From positions 226,018-290,017 of the forward strand of contig CAJNOI010000126.1 in assembly GCA_905250115.1 (NCBI GenBank): 64,000 nucleotides of DNA. The letters run 5' to 3'. Made by a program: the position numbers and the translations under genes. The notes below the pieces were generated by a model. It searched no databases. It saw only the letters and a list, made by a program, of their open reading frames with translations, and had not been told where the DNA came from. The DNA comes from Adineta steineri (taxonomy: Eukaryota; Rotifera; Eurotatoria; Adinetida; Adinetidae). This document shows positions 15,401 through 26,600 of the stretch, piece after piece (position 1 is the stretch's first letter; every line of letters begins with the position of its first letter).

Positions 15401-18400
15401 TATAGTTAATTTTGCGCTTTTCAAAAGTAAGATTAATTGATCAGGATTCAAAATATAACTAATTCATTCATTCATATTTTATCAACATTATAGTAATGAA
15501 AACAATCGATGTTGTGGGAATAATAACATAATCAATTTTTCCAAGTTTATTATTCTATGTATAACAAAAAGAAAATAATGAACTGTTGTTCGTGATTGAA
15601 TGCAATCGTGTTCATAATTGTAATTATTGAGTTCCTGTATTTAACTGTTTTTTTTTAAATATAACTTGTTTATCTCGATTAAGACATCCTTAGAAGAAAA
15701 AAGGAAAAAAAACTAGTTTTGTTATCTCATGAACTATTGTATGTCATTTTATTCTATTTATATTTAGCTCTACTTTTTGATTATTAAGATGCGTAGAATG
15801 TCAATTTATTTTGGAAATACTATATAAAGCATTAATCTTCTCATTTATTTAGATTCAGTCGATGATTGTCAGTCATACCATATAAATTTTCCTGCATCAT
15901 CTCCATGGGTTACTGCAGTAAGTGAATTTATTGTTTATATGATAATATTATAGAATGAATTAAGGTCGGTGGTACGATGAATTGTTTGGAACGAGGTGCT
16001 TTTTTTTCAAGTGGTGGATTTAGTAAGATTAAATCATAATAACATATATTCTGATCTAAATATTCTATTAGGTACATATGAAGTACAACCAATTTATCAA
16101 CAAAATGTTGTATTACATTATTTACATCAATATAATCTAACATTACCGCATGCTAATCTTTTCAATAGTATGGGACGAGCAGTACCCGGTATGAAAAAAA
16201 TATATTATAAAAAAAAATTTATTAATGTTAAAATGAAATTTCATTCATATAGCATGAAAAACTAATATGATATTTCTAGTTTGACGTGCGTCGGAGATTT
16301 CATTTCAACATATAATCCGCTTTATCATTTCTTCGGAAAATATTGATAAGAAAAACCGGGTTTTTTTTCCGAGAGAGAAAGCAAAGACGTCGAATTCTCA
16401 AATAAGCCCATACTTTAATAATAAAATCTTCTTTTTGGTATATGTCTTACTGCGTGCTTTCAAATCTATATATATAAGTTAATTTTGTAGTGACGTTGAA
16501 AGACGCAGATATTTTGCAAGAAATTGATTATATAGAAAAAGATTAATTAGTTATATACAGCGATAATGAAAGAAGTACAGTATAGGTTTCATATAGGCGA
16601 ATCATTATTCTATTTTGAGACGTTAAACATATCAGATTTCTTTTTTTCACTGAGACATACATCTAAATTGATTATAAAAATAAAAGCTTTTTTCCTATCG
16701 TTTGTGACTGAAACAATAATAAAATAGATTGATCTTATTATATTGAAAATAATTCTGCTATAGAAATGTTTTCTTAGGTCATGTCGTTCTTTTTCTTTTG
16801 ACTTAAAAACATCTGCATCTTCGTCTATTTCTAATACAGAAATATTTTTTTCTAAAAAAATAGAGACTTTTTTCTATTCATTTTGAATAGTAACTGGAAT
16901 GTCAATGTCACTCTATCCCAAATGAGCTGTTTATTGGAAAAAAAATAATTGTATGTCAGGTATAGAACATGTATTTTGAATAGTCTATTCTAGTAGAAGA
17001 ATGCTTAAGGTTGTATATCATAATAATAACACAAGTATTATTTAATTTTAATAAAAATATATATTAGCATATTTTATAAATAATTAAAATGTCAAGAGGA
17101 AATGAAACTATGTTTTCTCATGAATAAAGAATTCATTACCACGCCTATTATTTCTATTATCTGTGTATATATCCGTAAGATGCGTAGAGTAAAATATAAA
17201 ATTAAATCCTAAACACTATCAAAAAATAGAAGTTTTCATCTTTAATTTCGACAGACAACTAGGTCATTTAAATATAGAAAAAGACTTAGATACGTTCGAA
17301 ACAGATTCGTTGTTTATTATTAGTCATATATGACAATAGTTGAGAAGAAGATTTCTATTCTAAACTGAAGGCTATATCCTCTGGAGGAAATACGTGACAT
17401 ATCTATTTTTTCACAATTATTTTTCTGTAACATAGGATCTATATCTTATATTTATACTATGAAGATTATGTTACAATGACTAACTATCTGTATATCATAT
17501 AATTGACTTTGAACTGCAATAATTTGTTAAAGAATAAGACAACATGTATTATATGACCTTGTGTCTTTGTAAAAAGGTTACTTTTCGCTTTTATCCGTTT
17601 TGTTTTCTGCCTATTAATCAGTAATAGAACGACATCTTAAATTGGTATTGTATAAGAATATATCGAATAAAATGCATCTGACATCTGTTGAGACTGGAAT
17701 CAATATCACTGATTAATAGACAGAAAATAAAAGGAATGAAAACGGAAATTGATCACTTCACAAAATCACATAAAACATATTGTCGTACTTTGTACCAAGC
17801 TGTTGCAATTCAAAGTCTATTATATAGTTAAGTATTGCCATATAGTATTTATAGTAGACATATAAGATACAGATCATATAATTTATGATAACTAATTGTC
17901 AAAAACTGGGTATGTCATTTATTTTCACCAGGGAAATATATGTGTTGTCAAGATTTTTCTTATTTATCAATCATAATTGAAATAATACGCTCTATTGTAA
18001 ATACTAACATGAATAGTAGTGATTATTATCGGGGAGAATGCTTGTTCGAATAAACCATTGAGTCTAATTTTGTTTTCCGAATGAATACTATCGACTTTGA
18101 TAAGAAGAAAAAACCCCGGTCTATTATCTCTGTTTTTAGATGTATCTTTATATGCTACAAGATATTTAAATATTGTAAATGGTTTGATAAAATCGACAAG
18201 TGGAACATCAGCAGCAGCACCTATATTTGCAGCTATAATTGCTTTACTTAATGATTATCAAGTACGACATGGACGTAAACGACTTGGCTTTTTAAATCCA
18301 TTACTTTATCAATATGCATCCGATATATTTCATGATATAACTGCAGGTTATAATGTTGGTTGTAATACAACTGGATTTCATGCTGGTATAGGTTGGGATC

Positions 18401-18507
18401 CAGTAACTGGATTAGGTAGACCATCATTTATTCGATTTCAAAAGGTGCTTGATGCTATCAATTTGAAACAACATCAATTCAAATCGTTGAGAATAAATAA
18501 AAATTGA
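12453..18507 (+). CDS. TPP1: Tripeptidyl-peptidase 1-like serine protease (sedolisin, S53)
   Basis: Six exons: 12453-12734, 12789-13611, 15853-15917, 15965-16022, 16072-16188 and 18140-18507, in frame throughout, coding 570 residues (human TPP1 is 563). Starts with a hydrophobic signal peptide (MFFIIILYYFVFLII). The propeptide includes 'LKECRHSRDGGILVCP'. The sedolisin catalytic residues are all present: Glu277 and Asp281 in 'REASLDIQY', Asp363 in 'ATGDNG', Ser472 in 'SGTSAAAP'. The C-terminal 'GWDPVTGLGRPSF' is the conserved Ca2+-site region. The family removes tripeptides from protein N-termini in the lysosome after autocatalytic loss of its propeptide. Introns 2 (2241 bp) and 5 (1951 bp) are far longer than the ~50-bp norm and bracket three short exons. 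Intron 5 contains a long imperfect palindrome. An upstream TTG (12432) in frame is less likely than the ATG because it would bury the signal peptide. Confidence 0.93.
13612..15852 (+). other. Long intron 2 of the TPP1-like gene
   Basis: A 2241-bp intron with GT at 13612 and AG at 15851-15852. AT-rich. Several short open frames occur in it, but none shows coding character or similarity. No nested gene is supported. Confidence 0.7.
17270..18080. repeat. Long imperfect palindrome in TPP1 intron 5
   Basis: Sequence left of about 17665 recurs, diverged and reverse-complemented, to its right. Pairs seen: 'gactttgaactgcaa' (~17503) with 'ttgcaattcaaagtc' (~17811); 'ctgcctattaatcagt' (~17610) with 'actgattaatagacag' (~17708); 'atctatatcttatat' (~17430) with 'atataagatacagat' (~17860); 'gttcgaaacag' (~17293) with 'cttgttcgaa' (~18043). 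Each pair has its midpoint near 17660-17670, so this is one arm structure of ~400 bp per side with a short loop. It looks like an old foldback element or an inverted duplication. The outer limits are uncertain. Confidence 0.75.
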
Positions 18508-21500
18508 AAATTTTATTTTTAGTTTTTTTTTCTTCGAAAATATAAGCATTTTATTCAAGCATTAAAAATTACATTAAACATCATGAAAGAATAATTATTA
18601 TTCCAAAAATATCTTGAAATGTTTTAGTTTTATTTTTTATATATAAAACTATAAATGTCTGGAAAATATGCAATAATCTCAGAATATTATGAATTATTTA
18701 TACAATTATAATGGATCGAATAATTATGTTTCTGATAAAGTAAATATAAATTTCTTTTTATTTTTCTCAATAGAACAATTTCTATTTCTGCAATAATTAG
18801 ATAATATCCTCTCGCTAAATAAATAATAGAATTACAATCACAGAAAAATGAGTGAGAAAAAAATTGTTTTGTACTATGCAGTAGTTTACGCACAAGTATT
18901 GAAAATAGAAATAGTATAATATTTTTTTTCTGCAACAGGAGTTAAAGCATCGAAGTAAAAAGTCATATTATTTAAAACTTGCACGATGTGTGGGCTCATT
19001 TGTACCGACATGTTTTTATTCTTTTTTGATTGCGTGTCTGTTTTCTACCACTTTTTCTTTTTGACTGATGATTTCAAGATTTGTTTCAGGTATTAGCGTC
19101 TGAATAAATCAAAGCAAATCAAATTAATATGATTGAGTGTTGTACATTTACATGCATGCAAGTTAATGACGCATATTCACCTGAAGGTATTGCATGATTT
19201 CAGTGATCAACATATTATATAGGGTAAGTTTATTTTTTATATATTTAGATCTTTATTTATTAGATTGCTAAGAAAAATAAGTTTTAATATAGGTCATATA
19301 TATATGTGGTTTTGATTAGATCGAAGAATTTATTTTTATCTCGTTTACGTTTGTTGTATGAATGAACTTCTTCATTCGAATTAATGTGTAACTAGAACCA
19401 AAAAAAAATATATAGATCCTTTTTGTATGATCTTTATATATTCAAATGAGTTTCCTGTTGGAGTTCGAGGTCGTGTTACGAATTACATTAGTTGGGTTAT
19501 ATGTAAATGAATGATTTCATTATATAGTATAGTTAATAAGTGTGAACTTGTCGTTTAGATTCTTTTGACATTTAACAACAATCATTTTATGATGTAAGAC
19601 AGTTTGGATATTCTGAGAATAAGATTTTATTGTATTCTTTCAAAAAGAGAAACCCAACTAGAATCAAAAGACAAAATATGTCATAATAGAACTTCACAAA
19701 AAAATGTATTATATTTTTTGACATATTGCTTCTCATTATTGATCTTCTTCGGTTAGGATATAAGTTAAAAAAACATTTTATCTCTGTCTGTGTCAGACAT
19801 CTTATATTATTTTTCTCAGTAAGTTTTTCTTCCTTGTTTATTTTTGCCTTCTATTGAAATTTAACTCGGGAAGTCTGGGTCTGTAGCAAAGGGGGAAATG
19901 CCTAAGTATAGGAAATTCATAATTCAATAGTATCTCTATTGTGTAGACGTCATGCGATATTAAGTTTGTTTAAATTTAATAGAAGTTTGGAGAAAGAATC
20001 ACCATTTTTCTTATTCTTCTTTTGATCTATTATGAAGTAGAAACAAAAAAGATAAGGCAGGTATTTATAATTGTTAGTTGATAGATCAATACTACCATGT
20101 ACTCTGTTCACTTCTTCAACATATCTTTTAATCAGCTGCACCAGTTATCTTTTATATAATCTTATAAGAACTGCCTTTCAAGTTTCTTTGTTTTTCATCA
20201 ATGAAGAGTTGTTCCTAGGTTAACCTGTAATCTCTTATGAATAATATAGACAAGAAAAGTGCAAGATTAAATCTAAAAATATTTATTTCTAATGAAAAGA
20301 ATAAAACCTTTCAAGATATTTGTATCAAAAAATATTTTTCAAAGAACGATAAGTATAAATAAGCATGTCAGTTTTGCTATACGGAAAAAAAAGATATTTA
20401 ATAATCTCTATTTCTGTTATTTGTAATAATAAACTTTCTATTCAATTGACTCATGAATATCAAAATAATTTTATACAAAGAATTCCAAAGTGCATATATT
20501 CGTTAGCGGTACCGAAAGGGTTAATTGATCTAATAAGATTCTCTTATGTGAAGTAAATACTTACTGAGTGTTAAGTCACGTTTCTATAACGCTAAATTAG
20601 TAATAGATGGATAATATTAGACTTATTAATACAGTTAATTGTACTTAACAGTTTCGATTTGTGTTCAATAAAAAGTTTATTTAGTATATCGACTTCTATT
20701 AAGGAAAAATAAATGTGTAATTCTATAATATCTGATTATGTAGTTTAATATTTTCGATATAAGTGTCTAATTTTCCTAGAAAAGAAAATCATATCGAAAT
20801 ATGATAAATAAATAGTAAAAGCAAATATATTTCTGTAGAATTATTTATAGAAAAAAATGACAGGCTGTTAGGCTACAGCAGATAGAGAAATGTATTTTTA
20901 TATGATATTTTCAGTAATGACTTAGAATAAACTAGTAAGCAGATCAGATGTTTTGATAAGATAAATACAGTATCAGTCATAGAAGACATTAGTGTAGTAT
21001 TGTGTATGTTTTATTAAATTTTGCTTTTGAGTTATTACAGATGTTATAGAAAAATATTAATTTCAGTCGATATTAGAATAAATTTATAAATAAGATTTTC
21101 TTTTAGCTAAATTTTCACCTACGCCTTAAATCTATTAATATAATGAATTAAAAATGTTTTTATTCTCTATTGCGTAGTGTCTATATTCCATAACTATAAA
21201 TAATGGAAGTATTTCTTTAATATGAAAAATAAGCCGGAATAGTTTCAGGTATATTTTATTAGGTTACACTATATGTCAATTGTTTAGGTTTTTAAGAATA
21301 TGAGAATTATGTAAAATAAGTTTACTCAATGATTATTTATATTGTTAGTAAACATGAGAATTGAATAATTTATCGAAAAGAATGTCAAATATTAGCAGAA
21401 TTGTTTATATAAATAAGTTTTTGTATGTAAGCGCATTTCATCTGTTAAGCCTAGATAGATTCATGATGTAATCCGTAGTTTATCATTTATCTCATATAAA

Positions 21501-23528
21501 TAATTAGGAATCTATTATTCTTTGTAAGATGTATAAACTCTAATATATCAAAACATATGATGTCAATCAATAATATTCCCTGGAAAGGTTAGATTTCTCT
21601 ATAGTTAGATCAGTAATATTATAGCTTCGAAAAAGAAGTATGTTTTTATATTTTAAAATTCATATAAATAGTTTATGAAATGAATTAAAATATAAATATT
21701 CTATTCAAAGTTGATAATTATTTTTCATGAGATAATTAATAAAGTAGGAAGTTTTGTCTGATGTTTTATCAAATATATTCTTTTATTTTCTGAAAAGAAA
21801 ATTTTCTTCTTCCTACTGAGTGCATATACGGTTCGGTACTTTCAAAAAGAAAATAATCCACTTGATTTTCTATTACAACATACAAAAAAACATTTTTCTT
21901 TTCTGATTTCAACATTCCATTTATACATTTGATTTGTTAAAATAATGAGAGGTAATTATAAAATTTGTTTATTACTAAGCATAGTTAGACGATCTAGGTA
22001 ATGTTTTTCAACAAATTTTTGTTGAGCACTATTATATACTGTGAACTAGATGGTATAAAATTAATTTCCGATTTTAGTAAGTTTTTTTTTTTACATTAGC
22101 AGAATTCATAATTCTAAGTATTTAACAAAAGAAAAATTTAAGATCCTTGTAAAAATAGAAAATCTAATCTTTATTGTAAAGAATTCGAATCTTGTGTAAA
22201 TTGTTAATATTCATTGAGTACACAAAATACAATAGAGATATCTTTAGTTTCGGATTATTTCTTTGACCTACTTTGTTTGATATATTGTTAGAAAATATTC
22301 GATACTGACTATAAAATCTTAGCTTTATAGAATGCAAAATGATTTTAAATTCGTCGATTTTGTAGACCAATTGATAGTCTACTAAATTCAGTACATCTTT
22401 ATATTGATTAACATAGGTCTCTAGAGTAATCAAGAATCTAAGCTAGTTGCGTTTTATTATGTAAACTCGATCAATGCTGATAACATGTATGAGAGTTTAA
22501 TTTTTCCGAGACTAAAAATAGATTTGATATACTTTTGTAGAAAGAATCTAAAGATAATCTTGAGTTTTGTCTACACGCTTATCTTACTGGTATAAACTAT
22601 CACGAATACTGTATCGAGATTATACTAAACAAAATAATACTCTGGATCTTTTACATTATTTCTTATTGTTTAAAGTTCTTGAAGCTTGTCCTGCTTATGC
22701 AAAAAATAACTCCTTCAAAATGTTGAAAATCATGAGATCTATTGATGTAAAAAAATTTCACTGGAGACGGAAATTAGTTTTTCATTGTATGCCTGAGAAC
22801 ACATGGAAGTACTCGAGATTTAGCAGAATAAATTGTTACTAAAAAAACTTTTAAATCTTTTAAATGTCCTTAGTAAAAGACAATTTTCCATGATTATCTC
22901 TGTCTGTTCCAAATGATGAGGTATCAAAATTTACAATAGAACTTTTTTTTTGACAAATGTTGTAGAAAAAAATTCATACGTTTACAATAAAATATTATTT
23001 AAAATAATATAAAAAATATGATTAATTATGTTATTTTTTCGTTTTAGTAAATATATATTTAATAACAATGCACTTGATTTTTAATGGAAACTTATTCTTC
23101 AACTTCTCATCTATTCTTTAACAAACAAATAACATTTTTCTCGTTATCATTCTACAAATGTACTTTTTTCAAATGGCATAAAAAACATTACATAAAAAAC
23201 TTTTTTTTCCTTCAACAAAGTTGATTCTATAAATGACATCAACATATTATATTAACAAGAACTTTGTATGCCAATAAGCATCATCATTTATCTATAATAC
23301 ATCTACTTTATTATTTTATAATGATGAGACGAAAAGTCAAAGAATCATTTATTCCAAATGTGACAAAACAATTTACTGATGAACACTTATCTTGAGTTGT
23401 TAGCTTTTATCCCAAGTGATCATAATAGAGATATATAAATAGAGTACTTTCTTATTGTCAGTTATTTTTCCTTTTCATAATATGTTACAATTTTATTTTA
23501 TATAAACTATATTTCTAGATAGATAATA
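18508..23528. other. 5-kb gene-free stretch
   Basis: AT-rich sequence without a supportable gene on either strand. Open stretches at 20365-20556, 22164-22433 (-) and 22567-22842 are short, lack coding-like codon pattern or recognisable domains, and are taken as chance. The 3' UTR of the TPP1-like gene and the promoter of the GPCR must lie at its two ends. Confidence 0.6.
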
Positions 23529-25847
23529 ATGGTCGATTCATCTTGTACATGGATTGGAATTCTAATTATATTAATTGGTTCAATAGGTAATTGGCTTTGT
23601 ATATGTGTATTTTGTCGAAAACGTTTCCGTTCATCTATTTTAACACCATTTTTTGTTGCTTTATTAATTGCCGATTGTATTTATTTAACATTTCGAGTTA
23701 TTAAATTATTATATTATCAACATACATTATTTGATAATTTCTTTTCAACATTATCATGTTCATCAAGTTTATTAACACAAATCTATGGATATTTTGCACA
23801 AAATGCACCACAAATATTTATACCATTATGTCATTATGAATTTTATATACGTTTTTCACTTATACTTATGTCATTCTTAGCTATACAACGTGCATATGAT
23901 ATGTTTCATTCATCTTATAGAATTTTACAAAGAAATCCTTCAACAAGATCATTTGCATATATACTTATAATATCTGCATTTATACTTGCATATTTATTTG
24001 AATTATTTGGTTTAAGTATATTTTGTTCATACGAGCTTAGTTCAAATGTTGCTTATGGATGGTATGATTATATTCGTACACATCTTTCCAATGAAACTAC
24101 AAGTTTAATAAAATTTTTGAAAAACCAATCAAGTAATCAAAGTGAAATTGATTGTATTATTGATAATGATACAGTCTGTTCACATGAACAACAAGCTGAA
24201 ATAGTCCGTAAGTACATTTATTTTTATCAAGATATTTAAAGATTTCTACTTGCAAAACAGATATGTAAATATTGCGTCAGAACATTTAGAATTAGTACAT
24301 TCATGTGAATTGAATAGATCATATTTACATACTAATATCTATTACTTGTCACGACAGGAATATGAATTATCACGTGTGTTAATGACGTAAATATAGTTAT
24401 TTAAAAGTTTTAAATTTAAATTACAGTTTTCATCTAAAAATAGTTATTACGATCTTCATAGAGAGAATCAATTAATAGAGTAATTAAATATTTAGAAAAA
24501 ATATTGTCTTTGTAAATGATATAAATATATTGTAGAAGAATTAATTTAATCGAAAGCATGTTTTAGTAATATTAGTATGCATCTTTTATTTGAATACAAA
24601 TTATCATGATCTTATTATTATTCAATTCTTTTCTCGAACAAATGCCTAGAAAGAATAATTAAAAATAATAAATATTTTAGATGTTACAGAAAAGGAGATT
24701 GCGTCTTAAAGAAACTTCAAGTAAATATATTCAGAGCACTAAGTTCATTGCAATGTTCTTTTCAACTGGGAAAATATTTGACAACTGAATTATATATTAC
24801 ACCGAGTTCATATTCTTTAATCTAATCTAAGTGAATATTATATTTTATTTACGACGATGGGTTTTATATATTATATCCTGAGAGTATACAGTCATTGTTC
24901 ATATTATATAAACTATTATTAAATAAAGTGCATTCATTAATGTTTAAAATATAAATGAAATTCTTTCGATATTTTGTATAATAATTTATTTTAGGTCATT
25001 ATTTTGATAAACATCAACGTCCAATTGTTGATCTTATTCATAAAGTTCAATCATGTACAATTGGGAAAAAAATGGGACGTAATGAACTTCGTTTAAAATA
25101 TCATTATCATACATGTCCATTTCGTATGCAACCAGATTTTTTTCTTAAAATCTATGATCTACTTTATTCACGAAGTTTTGGTTTTAATCGATATTCAATT
25201 ATACTTGGTAAGAATTATTTTTATTAGAAATATTTTATATTTTTTTTTTAATTAAATTAGTTTTTGGAAGTATAATTCCATCAATAGCAGCAGTAATTGC
25301 TAATGCAATATCTCTTCGATATATTATAGCTATTCGTACTTCTGTTATTGAACAAACACGTGCATCACGTCGTCGAACAGATGAAACTCGTCGTGTTATT
25401 ATTATAATAACAATTGAATGTCTTTTAGCTATTATAAGTTCTTGGTTTGTTGATATTATATTAAGTATTAATTATTGCAGTCGTTCAGTTGCAATCGGTG
25501 ATGATTGTCCGGATTTTTTACGTCGTTCTCAAACATTACAAGCACTTTGTGATTTACTTAATTCAATGTCAAATATAATTCTTTATTGTTATGCTGGTAG
25601 AAGATTTCGACATGAATTAAGACGTATGTTGCAAGCATGGGTGCTCGCAATAAGAAAACGTACACCATGTTATTGTCGTATTGAATGGAGAAAACCAGTT
25701 GCTAACGTAAAAACATATGGTGATGAACAGTATAATGCTCAATCCGATTCATCAACTAAACCATCAAAAATTCTCAAATATCCAATTGAACAAAAACATG
25801 ATTATATTAAATTAAGAGTTGCTACTTATCCAACTACTGTTTTATGA
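23529..25847 (+). CDS. Divergent class A-like seven-transmembrane receptor
   Basis: Three exons (23529-24207, 24995-25207, 25261-25847) give 492 residues. Seven hydrophobic segments are visible. TM1 contains 'GSIGNW' (the conserved Asn of class A). TM2 has 'ALLIAD' (conserved Asp). TM3 ends in 'AIQRAYD' in place of DRY. TM4 and TM5 are separated by an unusually long (~120-residue) Cys- and Asn-rich loop with N-glycosylation sites such as NQS and NET, which is split by the 787-bp intron. TM6 lacks the CWxP motif. TM7 reads 'LNSMSNIILYCY', a variant of NPxxY, followed by a basic helix 8 (GRRFRHELRR). The ligand cannot be told; peptide receptors are the closest general type. The C-tail is Ser/Lys-rich. 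Start is the first ATG, in an A-rich context. Confidence 0.85.
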
Positions 25848-26600
25848 AATTTAAAAAAAAAACAACAGATATTTAAAAAATAATTTATTTTAAATAAAAA
25901 AAAAGTATTAAATATTGTATATCGATCTTTCTTTTGATCAGTATTTTATTCAGGTTTCTTTTTTTCGAGGTGCGAATTGAAATATTGAGTGGGCACTAGC
26001 GGCGGCGCCAGGAATTCAGACTAGAGTGGGCTCAGCATTATATATTTAAGATCTGAAAAAAATCTCAAGGTGAGCTGCGCCCACCCTTGGCGCCGCCACT
26101 AACAGGCACCACCCACCCTCTAGATAAAACACCGCTTCTGACATGCTATTATAATCTGTAGAGTATGTATAATATCTTTATCGCTTGAACTTAAATAATA
26201 AGAGCAAAGTTTTAAAACTATATAAAAAACAACACATAGATAACAGACATGGTATTACTGAACTAATTAAGATTTATTAAGTGTGTTCTTTGAACAATAG
26301 AAGTTCAAATTAGAATTTATCGATTATTCTACTGTATTGCTTAAGATAAGACCGAATGAAATGATTATTATTGAAAAATGTTTGTCTTATTTTCTTACAG
26401 ATTGCTTTGTTTTCCATTTATTAGAGTATATATTTATAAATATTAATTGTTAACATATTATATATTCTGACTGGTTATATTCCGATTTATGTTGATCGTC
26501 TATACATCATTCTGACAGAACACAAATTTATAAAAAATGATTAAATATTTTACAATAAATTTTACTGAAGCAACAGTATTATTAGAAGAATTTGTTATTT
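25848..26600. other. Intergenic between convergent GPCR and polycystin genes
   Basis: About 750 bp. Apart from the foldback element at 25989-26116 it is AT-rich and featureless. It should carry both 3' ends; A-rich runs with AATAAA-like words follow the GPCR stop at about 25890. Confidence 0.6.
25989..26116. mobile_element. Small GC-rich foldback / MITE-like element
   Basis: A ~128-bp island of high G+C in an otherwise AT-rich region. 'tagcggcggcgccagg' (25997-26012) faces 'ccttggcgccgccacta' (~26085-26101) as an inverted repeat. Flanking GTGGGC/GCCCAC words also pair ('gtgggctcagc' near 26026 with 'gctgcgcccac' near 26074). It has no coding capacity. It lies between two convergent genes, the GPCR (+) and the polycystin (-). 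Target duplications were not clear. Confidence 0.65.

Noticed and set aside
22567-22842. 91-residue + strand open stretch in the 5-kb gene-free block
   Set aside because: No domain, no neighbouring exon and no stronger codon pattern than flanking sequence; such lengths arise by chance here.
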